This document shows positions 37,912 through 46,784 of a DNA stretch of 64,000 bases, piece after piece. Position numbers and translations under genes: made by a program. The DNA lies in assembly GCF_000808575.1 (NCBI RefSeq), contig NZ_JWLW01000014.1, positions 1 through 64,000 of the forward strand, in the 5' to 3' direction. A model generated the notes under the pieces. The model saw nothing but the letters and a program-made list of their open reading frames with translations. It was not told the origin of the DNA and made no database searches. The DNA is from Alteromonas marina (GTDB lineage Bacteria > Pseudomonadota > Gammaproteobacteria > Enterobacterales > Alteromonadaceae). Every line of letters starts with the position of its first letter. Within the stretch, counting starts at the first letter, position 1.

Positions 37912-38418
37912 ATGCAATCATTAGTAATCAGCATCATGGGTAAAGACAAGCCGGGTTTGGTAGACGCGCTGGCTAAATGTGTATACAAGCACGAAGGCAA
38001 CTGGCAAGGGTCGAGCTTTGCGCATATGGCAGGTATGTTCACAGGCTTTGTAGAAGTTCATGTTTCAGACGAGAACAAGCAGAACTTAATTGATGCGCTA
38101 GATGCCATTAAAGATTTGTCGGTGCAGTCAGTGGCGGTAGCGAGTAGCGAAAATAACAACACCACTAAGTTGACGGTTGATGTTATGGGCAATGACAAAA
38201 CTGGCATCGTTCAAGAGCTCACTTCCGTGTTAAATCAGTTCAACTTGAATATTCTTACCTTTGCTTCACACTGTGAAAGCGCGCCTAACTGGGGCAGCCT
38301 TATATTCAAAGCAAAAGCAGAAATTGCAGTTCCAGAAGACTTCGACGATGGCGCATTGCAAGATGCTCTGGAATCGTTAGCTAACGATTTAGTGGTAGAT
38401 ATAACCGCGAAGCGATAG
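37912..38418 (+). CDS. Tandem ACT-domain protein, GcvR-like
   Basis: A 168-residue protein of two ACT domains: LVISIMGKDKPGLVDALAKCVYKHEGNW (about 3-75) and LTVDVMGNDKTGIVQELTSVLNQFNLNIL (about 85-165). This layout is that of GcvR, which antagonises GcvA in glycine cleavage control, but the family also includes other regulators, so the symbol is left empty. AGGAG lies six bases before the ATG at 37912; the open frame back to 37771 runs through the pstC promoter region and is not used. It is a single gene before ppk. Confidence 0.8.
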   Translation: MQSLVISIMGKDKPGLVDALAKCVYKHEGNWQGSSFAHMAGMFTGFVEVHVSDENKQNLIDALDAIKDLSVQSVAVASSENNNTTKLTVDVMGNDKTGIVQELTSVLNQFNLNILTFASHCESAPNWGSLIFKAKAEIAVPEDFDDGALQDALESLANDLVVDITAKR

Positions 38419-38539
38419 TAACAAGCGCGTATTGGTATTTGCCGCGTAAACATTGCGCATAACAAATACAAAATTACGACATCGAAAGGTAACGGAATTA
38501 CCGCAACGCAATGCGTGTACATATGCACCAGGATACGTG

Positions 38540-38557
38540 TTGTCACAGTAGTGTCAC
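38540..38557 (+). promoter_or_regulatory. Pho-box-like repeat upstream of ppk
   Basis: TTGTCAC, AGTA, GTGTCAC: two TGTCA cores at the exact 11-base period of a PhoB box (consensus CTGTCAT-N4-CTGTCAT), 50 bases before the ppk ATG. Confidence 0.6.
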
Positions 38558-38606
38558 TGACTGATGGCAGTCTTTGACCATTTTTATGAACGTGAATTGA
38601 GACATT

Positions 38607-40679
38607 ATGGATAACGACGTTTTATATTATCCCAAAGAGCTAAGCTGGCTTGCGTTTAACGAACGCGTATTGCAAGAAGCCGCAGATAAAAACAACCCCG
38701 CCGTTGAGCGAATTCGCTTTCTAGGTATTTACTCAAATAACCTAGATGAGTTTTATCGCGTGCGCGCCGCTGACGTGAAGCGACAAATTACCATTGCGCA
38801 GAACGACGGCAACGAAGAAGAAGCTGAACGCCAGACCGTGCTTATGGCACAGATCCAAAAAAAGGTGGTACAGCTTTCTGAGAAATTCGACCAAATTCAT
38901 AAGGACGTTGTTAAATCCCTAGCGCGTTACAATATACACATTCTTCGAAAAGATGATTTAGACGATTATCAAAAGCAGTGGGTACGCAACTTTTTCGTTA
39001 ATAAAGTACTGCGTCACATTGCGCCTATCTTGATTGATAAGAAGACCGACTTACTTAGCCGATTGAACGGCACGTCAGTGTATTTATATGTTGCGCTCAG
39101 AAGAAAAGACCGCAACCCCAAATTTGCGGTTATTCAGGTTCCTACTTCTGAAATGTCGCGCTTTATGCTGATCCCCCCGCAAAAAAGCCGTAAGAAAAAG
39201 AGCATTGTTATGCTCGATGACATGATTCAGCTGTGTATTGAAGACATTTTCCGCGGTTTCGTGAAGTTCGACGAAATTGAAGCATTCTCGTTTAAAATGA
39301 CTCGTGATGCGGAATATTCTATTAACGAGGAAATTGACGAAAGCTTCGTTGAAAAAATGTCTGAGAGTATGAAACAGCGCCTAATCGCAGAGCCTGTACG
39401 TGTTATTTACGACACGAACATGCCTGAGGACATGAAATCTGACCTGCGCAAGCGTCTTAAGATTACGAAGCTGGATACCATGCACGCTGCTGGGCACTAC
39501 CGTAACTTTAAAGACTTTATTGGCTTCCCGAATGTTGGCCGAGAATATTTAGAGCATACGCCGCTGCCTGCTATCGATAGCAAGGCTTTCTCCAAGTACA
39601 ACACCGTTTTCGATGCCATTACTGCACGGGACATATTGTTGTACTACCCGTACCACCGCTTCCTGCACTTCACCGAGTTTTTGCGTCAGGCGGCTTTCGA
39701 CCCGAATGTTAAAACCATACGTATTAATATTTATCGTGTTGCCAGTAATTCACGCATTGTGAATTCATTGATTGACGCAGTAGACAACGGCAAAAAAGTA
39801 ACCGTTGTGGTAGAACTTCGCGCCCGTTTTGACGAAGAGGCAAACATCGAATGGTCTAAGCGCATGACCGATGCAGGTATACGCGTTGTACTTGGCGTGC
39901 CTACTCTTAAAATTCACTCTAAACTTTGTATTGTGACCCGTGAAGAACGGGGCAGTTTGGTGAACTATGCGCATTTCGGTACGGGTAACTTCAACGAGAA
40001 AACAGCAAAGATTTATACCGACTACAGCTTATTCACCCGTAATCAAGAACTCGCCGATGAAGGCGTGGCGGTATTCGATCTTATTCAATACCCTTACCGA
40101 CGCTACAAGTTCCAGCATCTTCAAATATCGCCATTAAACGCCCGGACCAAAATTCAGTCGTTAATTCGACAGGAAATTCAGCATTTAAACCAAGGTCAGA
40201 AAGCGCAAATCACTTTCAAGATTAACAACCTGGTTGATAAAGAACTTATTGACGATTTGTACCGCGCAAGTCAGGCTGGGGTTAAAATTCGCGGCATTGT
40301 TCGCGGCATGTGCTCACTTAATCCTGGGATAAAAGGAATAAGCGAAAACATCGAAATTATCTCTATAGTTGATAGGTTTCTCGAACACCCTCGCGTGATG
40401 ATTTTTGAAGGTGGCGGCGATAGAAAAGTGTATATCTCTTCTGCTGACTGGATGACCCGTAACATGGACAACCGCATTGAAGTGGGCTGCCCTGTTTATG
40501 ATAAAGGTCTTCAACAGCGCATTGTTGATATTATGGAGCTACAATTTAAAGATACCCTGAAGGCTCGAGTGATTGACAAGGATCAGAGCAACAAGTACGT
40601 TCGCAGGGGAAATCGTAAAAAACTTCGTTCTCAGATAGAAATTTATGACTATTTGAAGAAGCTAGAAGACACTTTGTAG
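38607..40679 (+). CDS. ppk1: Polyphosphate kinase 1
   Basis: Makes polyphosphate from the gamma-phosphate of ATP. The 690-residue protein has the Ppk1 domain order: N domain (YPKELSWLAFNERVLQEA, YSNNLDEFYRVRAADVKRQ), head domain, then two catalytic PLD-like domains with VVELRARFDEEANIEWSKRM, LKIHSKLCIV (phospho-acceptor His), HFGTGNFNEKTAKIYTDYSLFT and a second set SADWMTRNMDNRIEVG. A Pho box candidate lies upstream; ppx follows by 16 bases, so both are one operon. In E. coli, ppk and ppx are similarly paired. Confidence 0.96.
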   Translation: MDNDVLYYPKELSWLAFNERVLQEAADKNNPAVERIRFLGIYSNNLDEFYRVRAADVKRQITIAQNDGNEEEAERQTVLMAQIQKKVVQLSEKFDQIHKDVVKSLARYNIHILRKDDLDDYQKQWVRNFFVNKVLRHIAPILIDKKTDLLSRLNGTSVYLYVALRRKDRNPKFAVIQVPTSEMSRFMLIPPQKSRKKKSIVMLDDMIQLCIEDIFRGFVKFDEIEAFSFKMTRDAEYSINEEIDESFVEKMSESMKQRLIAEPVRVIYDTNMPEDMKSDLRKRLKITKLDTMHAAGHYRNFKDFIGFPNVGREYLEHTPLPAIDSKAFSKYNTVFDAITARDILLYYPYHRFLHFTEFLRQAAFDPNVKTIRINIYRVASNSRIVNSLIDAVDNGKKVTVVVELRARFDEEANIEWSKRMTDAGIRVVLGVPTLKIHSKLCIVTREERGSLVNYAHFGTGNFNEKTAKIYTDYSLFTRNQELADEGVAVFDLIQYPYRRYKFQHLQISPLNARTKIQSLIRQEIQHLNQGQKAQITFKINNLVDKELIDDLYRASQAGVKIRGIVRGMCSLNPGIKGISENIEIISIVDRFLEHPRVMIFEGGGDRKVYISSADWMTRNMDNRIEVGCPVYDKGLQQRIVDIMELQFKDTLKARVIDKDQSNKYVRRGNRKKLRSQIEIYDYLKKLEDTL

Positions 40680-40695
40680 GATAGAAAATTAGTAC

Positions 40696-42258
40696 ATGAT
40701 CCAGCACGAATCAGTTTTTAATGACGTGGAAACCCGCGAAGTCAATAAAGTCGCAGCACTAGACATTGGCTCAAATAGTTTTCACTTGGTAGTAGCACGC
40801 ATTGTTGCTGGGTCTGTGCAGATTCTGCATAGAGTTAAACAAAAAGTACGCTTGGCCGAAGGTCTCAACGACGACGATATCTTGTCTGATGAAGCGATGG
40901 AGCGTGGGCTTGCTATGCTAAAAGTAGTAGCAGAGAGCCTGAAAGGTTTTGAGCCCGACTCCGTGAGAATTGTCGCCACCCACACGTTGCGCAGGGCGCG
41001 TAACGCCCGCGATTTTATTAGCGCAGCAAAAGACATCCTGCCCTACCCTATTGAAGTAATTTCGGGTGTAGAAGAAGCCCGACTTATTTATTCAGGCGTT
41101 GCCCATACTAACCATTCGGACGGCCAACAGCTGGTTATTGATATTGGCGGTGGTTCAACCGAATTCGTTATTGGCGAAGGGTTTACACCTTTACTTTGCC
41201 GTAGCCTCCAAATGGGCTGCGTGAGCTATACAAAACGTTTTTTCCCAGACGGAGAGCTTAAACCTAAAGCCTTTGAACGCGCCATTACTGCTGCACAGCA
41301 AGAACTAGAGTTAATAGACAACAAATATCGCAGACTTGGTTGGGTTCAGTGTATCGGTACGTCAGGTACCATTCGTTCGCTGTTTACACTTTGCCAGCAA
41401 GACCGTCCTAACGGACACGATATTCCTGTCACGCTCAAAAGCTTGCGCAACTTAATGAAGCAGTTTGTTAGTGCTGGTCATGTAGACAAGTTAAGCTACC
41501 CAGATTTGAGTGAAGATCGCCGCGTAGTAATCGCGGGCGGCCTCGCTATTCTCATTGCCATTTTTAAAGCTCTCGAAATCGAGGGATTGGTATACTCGCC
41601 AGCCGCCTTGCGCGAAGGCGTGCTTTATCAAATGGAAGATGAGCTTCATCATGCTGATATTAGAGGCAGAACGGCGAGTAGTCTTGCTACACGCTACGAT
41701 GTAGACACTTCCCAAGCTACCATGGTGCTTAACACAACACTTTCACTTTTCAACGAAGTTGAAAAAGCATGGAAGCTGAAAGGTCGTGACTTTAAAAGTA
41801 TGCTTGGCTGGGCTGCATTGCTCCATGAAGTCGGTATGCAGATTAATTCGCGGGGCATTCAAAAACACAGCGCCTATATTCTTGGCAATGTAGACATGCC
41901 CGGATTTACTCAGGAACAGCAATTACTGCTAGCCACACTGGTGCGCTTCCATAGAAAGAAAATTCGCACCAATGAGCTTCCCACGTTTAATCTTTTCGAT
42001 GAGCAGTCGGTAAAACACTTAATTGCGTTACTGCGTTTAGGCGTATTGCTTAATATAAAACGCCAGGAAGGCTTCGTACCTGACCTGGTGGTAAACGTAG
42101 AAAAGAATGAACTTACCATTACCTTCCCCGATGGCTGGTTAGACGAGAAACCTATAATCTCTGCGGACTTACTGCGAGAAAGCCATTACTGGAAAGCGCT
42201 TGATCTAAAACTATCTATTGTTCCTGATATCGAGCAACTACACCCTACTGTGGTTTAA
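40696..42258 (+). CDS. ppx: Exopolyphosphatase / pppGpp phosphohydrolase
   Basis: A 520-residue ASKHA-fold enzyme that removes terminal phosphate from polyphosphate; GppA-like activity on pppGpp is possible. Visible are the phosphate-1 loop AALDIGSNSFHLVVARI, the EVISGVEEARLIYSGV segment, phosphate-2 DIGGGSTEFVIG and IGTSGTIRSL, and a C-terminal HD-like helical domain with LLHEVGMQINSRGIQKHSAYI. Length (about 510) favours Ppx over GppA. It is the second gene after ppk. Confidence 0.94.
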   Translation: MIQHESVFNDVETREVNKVAALDIGSNSFHLVVARIVAGSVQILHRVKQKVRLAEGLNDDDILSDEAMERGLAMLKVVAESLKGFEPDSVRIVATHTLRRARNARDFISAAKDILPYPIEVISGVEEARLIYSGVAHTNHSDGQQLVIDIGGGSTEFVIGEGFTPLLCRSLQMGCVSYTKRFFPDGELKPKAFERAITAAQQELELIDNKYRRLGWVQCIGTSGTIRSLFTLCQQDRPNGHDIPVTLKSLRNLMKQFVSAGHVDKLSYPDLSEDRRVVIAGGLAILIAIFKALEIEGLVYSPAALREGVLYQMEDELHHADIRGRTASSLATRYDVDTSQATMVLNTTLSLFNEVEKAWKLKGRDFKSMLGWAALLHEVGMQINSRGIQKHSAYILGNVDMPGFTQEQQLLLATLVRFHRKKIRTNELPTFNLFDEQSVKHLIALLRLGVLLNIKRQEGFVPDLVVNVEKNELTITFPDGWLDEKPIISADLLRESHYWKALDLKLSIVPDIEQLHPTVV

Positions 42259-42322
42259 ACAGACGGTTTAAAGCGAGCATGTTTTCTATCTTAAAGGCGA
42301 ATGGCGAATATGCGCGAATACT

Positions 42323-42367
42323 AAAAAAATGGGGCCTTGAGCCGATTGAGTCGGCGCATTAGCCCCA
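42323..42367 (-). terminator. Terminator of the S9 peptidase gene
   Basis: Outer stem TGGGGC/GCCCCA with an inner GCCGA/TCGGC hairpin, followed on the minus strand by a run of seven T. Confidence 0.75.
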
Positions 42368-42386
42368 CTTAGTCTCAGCACACTAA

Positions 42387-44513
42387 TTATTGAGCTTCAA
42401 CTTGCGTATTTTGTGACTGCGCGCTGTCGAATTTTTTAAACCACGCCAGAATATTTTCAACCTTGCCAATCATTCTAGAAGGCTTAGAAGCAATCCCGTG
42501 CGGTGATTCGGGTACTCTCACCAGGACACTATCGACCTTTTGAATCTTTAATGCTTGATAAAACTGCTCAGTTTCAGACATTGGTGTGCGCTTATCGTCT
42601 ACACCCGTGATCAGCATGGTGGGGGTAGTAACGTTTCCTACTAGCGATAGCGGCGAGCGCTTCCAGTAATGTTCTACGTTATCCCAAGGTTTACCGGGAA
42701 ATTGGAAAGGAATTTGATATAGACCTGAATCGGCAGACAGTACTTTTGATAACCAGTTAATAACGGGTTTGGCAACCACGGCCGCCTTAAACCGGTTAGT
42801 GAGGCCAATGGCATAAGCTGATGCAATGCCACCTGCTGAGCCGCCAGTAATAAACAAGCGATTGGGGTCAGCGATGCCTTTTTCAATCAGCGCATCTACC
42901 CCCGACATATGATCTGAGAAGTCATATTCCGAGCTGTATTTCCCTTGAAGTAGCAATGCAAAGCGCTCGCCATAACCTGTACTACCTCTGTGATTGTCAT
43001 AAAACACCACGTAGCCTTCTGCAGCCATGCGCTGCAGTTCAGCCGTAAACACAGGGCCATAGGCGAGATTAGGGCCGCCGTGAATTTCTAAGATAAGCGG
43101 ATACGTTTTCGAGCTGTCGTAGTTTGGCGGCAGAATGTACCAACCCTGGATCTCTTCACCATCAATAGAAGACGAATAGACAATTTCTTTTACCTCACCA
43201 AGCTGTTTATGACCTAAAACGTCTTCGTTTAGTGCAGTAAGCTGTCGCTCGTTTCGCGTAGTGACATACAGATCAGCGGGGCGATCGGTACGTCCTTTGG
43301 TGTAAGCCACTACATCACCGACAGCGTGATAAGTGCCAAATACGTAAGGTCGTCCTAACGTTGTACCGCCCAGCCCCTTAACTACGGCTTTTACGCTGCC
43401 CGATAGTGATACTACATCTACCTGCGCTAAACCGCGAACCGACTGCTGAAAATAAACGTGCTTATTATCTTTCCAGTGAAAGTTAGACACTGAATTATCA
43501 ATGTCTTTTGTTAAATTTTGAGCATCTGTACCATCGCTCTTCATCACATATAAATAGCTATTTTTGTACATCACTTTTTCGTCATCGCGGCGTGCGTAAG
43601 CAATGTGCTTTCCGTCAGGCGATACGACAGGCGATGATTCAAGGCCTTTGTCGTTGGTAAGCTGTGCGATATTACCCATCATATCCACAGAAAAGATGTC
43701 CCCCTCAACAGGCTCATACTCCCAATTGTCACTGCGGTTGGCAGAGAAATAGATTTTGTCGCTATCAGGAGAGAAACTTAAGCGCCCATTGTGGTGATAA
43801 TTACCTGAAGTAAGCTGTCGTGCTGTGCCCCCATCGGAAGGAACAACGAAAACATGGGTGTAAGCGGGTTCAAGAATACCGCGACCATCTGCTTGATAGC
43901 GAGCTTTGGTAATATATTGAAAGCTAGGAGACCACTTTGCTCCGTCAGGCTTTTTAGGCATCTTAACGTCTAGTGGCTTTTCCTTGGCATCTACGCTCAT
44001 GGTAAAGGCAATATGCTTACCGTCTGGTGACCATGTGATGTTGCTAGGGCTTGAGGTGACATTCGTAACGAGTGCCGTTTGCCCTGTATCCATCCAACGC
44101 ACATACAGTTGTGGTTTACCTTCTTCATTAGAAAGGTAAGCCAATCGGCTACCGTCTGGAGACCAGCGAATAGAATAATAATTTTTTTTCGAAGAAAGTA
44201 AGGGACGGTTTGATTTACCATCTACCGAGGCTAGCCAAACATTGGCGCGGCTGCTGTCTGACATGATGTCGTTTGAACGACGTACATACGCGATATGTTT
44301 ACCGTTTGGAGACACCTGAACTTCACTCACGTATTCCAGATTAAAAATATCTTCCGATTTAAAATAGTGTTCAGAGTCGGTAGTAAAAGATTCGGTTTCA
44401 TTGCTCGCAAGCACTGTGGCTGGCATAGCTAGCGCGCCTACGCTAAATAGCGCAGCCCACATCGCATACCGTTTTTTGACTGACGGGTACCTGTGATTTC
44501 TAGTAAAAGACAT
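42387..44513 (-). CDS. S9 family prolyl oligopeptidase-type peptidase
   Basis: A 708-residue secreted serine peptidase. After a signal peptide (cut near VLASNE) come TolB/WD-like propeller repeats (SPDGKHIAYVRR, SPDGSRLAYLSNEEGK, and several WSPDG/SPDGKHIAF motifs), then an alpha/beta hydrolase domain with GGSAGG (Ser559), DDKRTP (Asp640) and SPHGI (His672) as catalytic triad. This is the acylaminoacyl-peptidase/DPP branch of S9, cutting peptides with specificity unknown. AGGTGAG precedes the ATG. It is a single gene. Confidence 0.92.
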   Translation of the reverse strand: MSFTRNHRYPSVKKRYAMWAALFSVGALAMPATVLASNETESFTTDSEHYFKSEDIFNLEYVSEVQVSPNGKHIAYVRRSNDIMSDSSRANVWLASVDGKSNRPLLSSKKNYYSIRWSPDGSRLAYLSNEEGKPQLYVRWMDTGQTALVTNVTSSPSNITWSPDGKHIAFTMSVDAKEKPLDVKMPKKPDGAKWSPSFQYITKARYQADGRGILEPAYTHVFVVPSDGGTARQLTSGNYHHNGRLSFSPDSDKIYFSANRSDNWEYEPVEGDIFSVDMMGNIAQLTNDKGLESSPVVSPDGKHIAYARRDDEKVMYKNSYLYVMKSDGTDAQNLTKDIDNSVSNFHWKDNKHVYFQQSVRGLAQVDVVSLSGSVKAVVKGLGGTTLGRPYVFGTYHAVGDVVAYTKGRTDRPADLYVTTRNERQLTALNEDVLGHKQLGEVKEIVYSSSIDGEEIQGWYILPPNYDSSKTYPLILEIHGGPNLAYGPVFTAELQRMAAEGYVVFYDNHRGSTGYGERFALLLQGKYSSEYDFSDHMSGVDALIEKGIADPNRLFITGGSAGGIASAYAIGLTNRFKAAVVAKPVINWLSKVLSADSGLYQIPFQFPGKPWDNVEHYWKRSPLSLVGNVTTPTMLITGVDDKRTPMSETEQFYQALKIQKVDSVLVRVPESPHGIASKPSRMIGKVENILAWFKKFDSAQSQNTQVEAQ

Positions 44514-44745
44514 ATCTCACCTTCATTATTCGTTTTTATCCGATCATTTTTATGGGGTGATCACTTTGCCGTGATGCATTTAACTTTCCCATACTACTGA
44601 ATTAATTCTGGCAATGAAGATTAAACGTCGAGCGACATCATCTAGGCGATTAAGCGCATAAGCCTGCCTTTGAACTTAGCCGAATGGTTAGTTGCGTGCT
44701 GACAGTTAGGTGCTAAGTTTTAAGTAAGGCTTGAAGGTATTCCCC

Positions 44746-45195
44746 ATGAATAATCCGCACGGCGAATTTGAATGTAGCGTAAGCGGTCAACTGCTGCTTT
44801 TCTCAGCAAGGGGCCCGTGGAACGATGAAACCATGCGAAATGGCGTGGTGAAATTGTCTTCCGACATTTCGAAATTTGAACAAGGCACCAAGTGGGCACA
44901 AGTAAGCTGTCTTTACGGTGAAAGCCTGATGCCCCCTTCCACCTTTGATATTTTTGTAAAGCAAACCCGGGTAAGAAAAACCCGCGGCCTGTCGTTTCTT
45001 GCCGTGGTGATACTAGATACCGATATTATGCTTACAACTAAGCATCAAATTTCTCAGTGCTACGACGCTGCCGAGGTTCCTTATGGCTTCTACGATACGG
45101 TAGAAAATGCATTGCAAGCGATGACAGATATGGGCTATGAATTTGATAGTGAAGAAGCTGAACGCTTTTTTGGCCGTTTTAACTTTACGCAGTAA
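44746..45195 (+). CDS. Conserved-looking protein of unknown function, 149 residues
   Basis: Codes for a soluble protein with no signal peptide or membrane segment. AAGG lies 8 bases upstream of the ATG at 44746. The alternation FECSVSGQLLLFSARGPWNDETM, a helix, KWAQVSCLYGESLMPPSTFDIFVKQ and LSFLAVVILD, then EVPYGFYDTVENALQAMTDMGYEF is reminiscent of a STAS/SpoIIAA-like fold, a weak structural impression. Codon use and a clean start argue it is real. Neighbours (peptidase, RND pump) give no function. Confidence 0.6.
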   Translation: MNNPHGEFECSVSGQLLLFSARGPWNDETMRNGVVKLSSDISKFEQGTKWAQVSCLYGESLMPPSTFDIFVKQTRVRKTRGLSFLAVVILDTDIMLTTKHQISQCYDAAEVPYGFYDTVENALQAMTDMGYEFDSEEAERFFGRFNFTQ

Positions 45196-45272
45196 AAGCG
45201 AGGACAAAAATGCATTTTGCTAGTATCGAAAGTTAAGATAAGAATTCGACACCAGTTTCTAACAAAGGCAAA

Positions 45273-45300
45273 TAAAAAAGGAGAGCTAACGCTCTCCTTA
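45273..45300 (-). terminator. Terminator of the RND pump operon
   Basis: AAGGAGAGC / GCTCTCCTT nine-base stem, TAAC loop, T run on the minus strand, six bases past the outer-membrane factor stop. Confidence 0.85.
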
Positions 45301-45305
45301 TTGTT

Positions 45306-46784
45306 TTAAGACTGCCATCCGCCTCCGAGTGCCTGATACAAATCAACCAGTGCGGCCATTTGCTGCTGACGGGTTTCTATAAACTCGCTACGCGCTTCCA
45401 GTGCTTCTCGCTGTGCAAGCAGCACCTCTAAATATTCACCATGAGCTGACGAGAAAAGCCTATTGGCAATATCAATCGACTGTTCCAGTGAAGCAATTTG
45501 ATGACGCCTCGCTTCAGCACTTTTCTCCAAATTATCGAGCTTCGATAAACTGTTTGTTACTTCAGCTACCGCCGTTAAAACGGTCAGTTCATATTCGTAA
45601 GCCGCTTCAATTTGTTCGGCGCTGGCATTTTGGTAAACCGCTTCAATCGCCCTGCGGTTTATTAATGGCGCAAAAACATCACCAGATAATGAATATGCCA
45701 ATGACTCAGGCACATTAAACAAGTAGCGACTATCAAACGCTGATAAACCTAACCCTGCTTTTAGCTCAAAAGAAGGGTAGAAGTTAGCTTTAGCCACATC
45801 GATATTTAACTCTGCCGCCTGGAGCGTGAGTGCAGCTTGTTTTATATCCGGGCGATTGTCTAATAGCGCAGAGGGTACACCCACCTGCGGGCTAATGATT
45901 TCAGCACTAAGTAACACATCACTGTTCCTTTTAATAGGTTGTGGAGTGCGCCCCAACAACAGATTAAGCGTGTTCTCTTTCTCTAGAATTTCCTGCTCAA
46001 TCAAGTAACGCTCGCTTTCGTTTTTCTTCACTTCCGCGTTAAAGCGCGCAACGGGTAGCGATGACGCCCGCCCGTATTCTTTCAACGCGTTAATAGTGTG
46101 AATAACATTGCGCTGTAGCGAAATGGTTGAGTCGAGGTTCTCTAGTTTGTTGTCTAACGCCAGTAGTTCATAGTAAGTACGCGCAACTTCAGATACTAAC
46201 TGGGTAACGAAAAAGTTCTTACTTTCAACCGACGCCAAGTATTCAAGCGAGGCCACTTTAGACGCATCTCTCAGCTTATGCCAAACGTCAATTTCCCACG
46301 ACGCATTAAGGCCTAGCTTTAAGTTTGCCAGCGGGTCGGGAAATTCTTTATCCTCCTTGATATTTAACTGTTCTTCTAATGCGCCTTCCCGGGTATATTC
46401 GCCTACCTTTTCGGTTTCAGCGGCTACCCCCGCAGAGAGTCGAGGCAAATATTCCCCTTCTCGTGCATACACTTCATTCGACGCCATATTAATGCGCTGA
46501 ATTAATATAGACACCTCTTGGTTGTTCTTAACCGCAGTTTCCACCAGCGCAGAAAGCGTAGGGTCGTTAAACCACTCACTCCATTGAATATTTGCTTGCG
46601 TACTCTCGTTAGCCCCTTGACCAGCCTGAGTATCCACTTGCGAGACTTTCGCATTAAATTGCTCTGGCAAATCCAGATTAGGGTTTCGCGTTTCAATGGT
46701 AGGAATAGCACATGCCTGAACTAACAACGCACTACTAAGCGCTAACCACAACGGCTTATAGGTAAATCGCTTTTTATTTGTCAT
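45306..46784 (-). CDS. RND efflux outer-membrane lipoprotein (NodT/OprM family)
   Basis: A 492-residue TolC-like channel, lipidated at the Cys of VQAC. The two tandem outer-membrane efflux domains show family motifs WSEWFNDPTLSALVETAVKNNQEV, EYLPRLSAGV, ASWEIDVWHKLRDA, LLGRTP and VPSALLDNRPDIKQAALTLQAAELNIDVAKANFYPSFEL. It is the outer-membrane exit of the pump. It overlaps the pump gene by 11 bases. It is the last gene of the adaptor-pump-channel operon. Confidence 0.93.
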   Translation of the reverse strand: MTNKKRFTYKPLWLALSSALLVQACAIPTIETRNPNLDLPEQFNAKVSQVDTQAGQGANESTQANIQWSEWFNDPTLSALVETAVKNNQEVSILIQRINMASNEVYAREGEYLPRLSAGVAAETEKVGEYTREGALEEQLNIKEDKEFPDPLANLKLGLNASWEIDVWHKLRDASKVASLEYLASVESKNFFVTQLVSEVARTYYELLALDNKLENLDSTISLQRNVIHTINALKEYGRASSLPVARFNAEVKKNESERYLIEQEILEKENTLNLLLGRTPQPIKRNSDVLLSAEIISPQVGVPSALLDNRPDIKQAALTLQAAELNIDVAKANFYPSFELKAGLGLSAFDSRYLFNVPESLAYSLSGDVFAPLINRRAIEAVYQNASAEQIEAAYEYELTVLTAVAEVTNSLSKLDNLEKSAEARRHQIASLEQSIDIANRLFSSAHGEYLEVLLAQREALEARSEFIETRQQQMAALVDLYQALGGGWQS

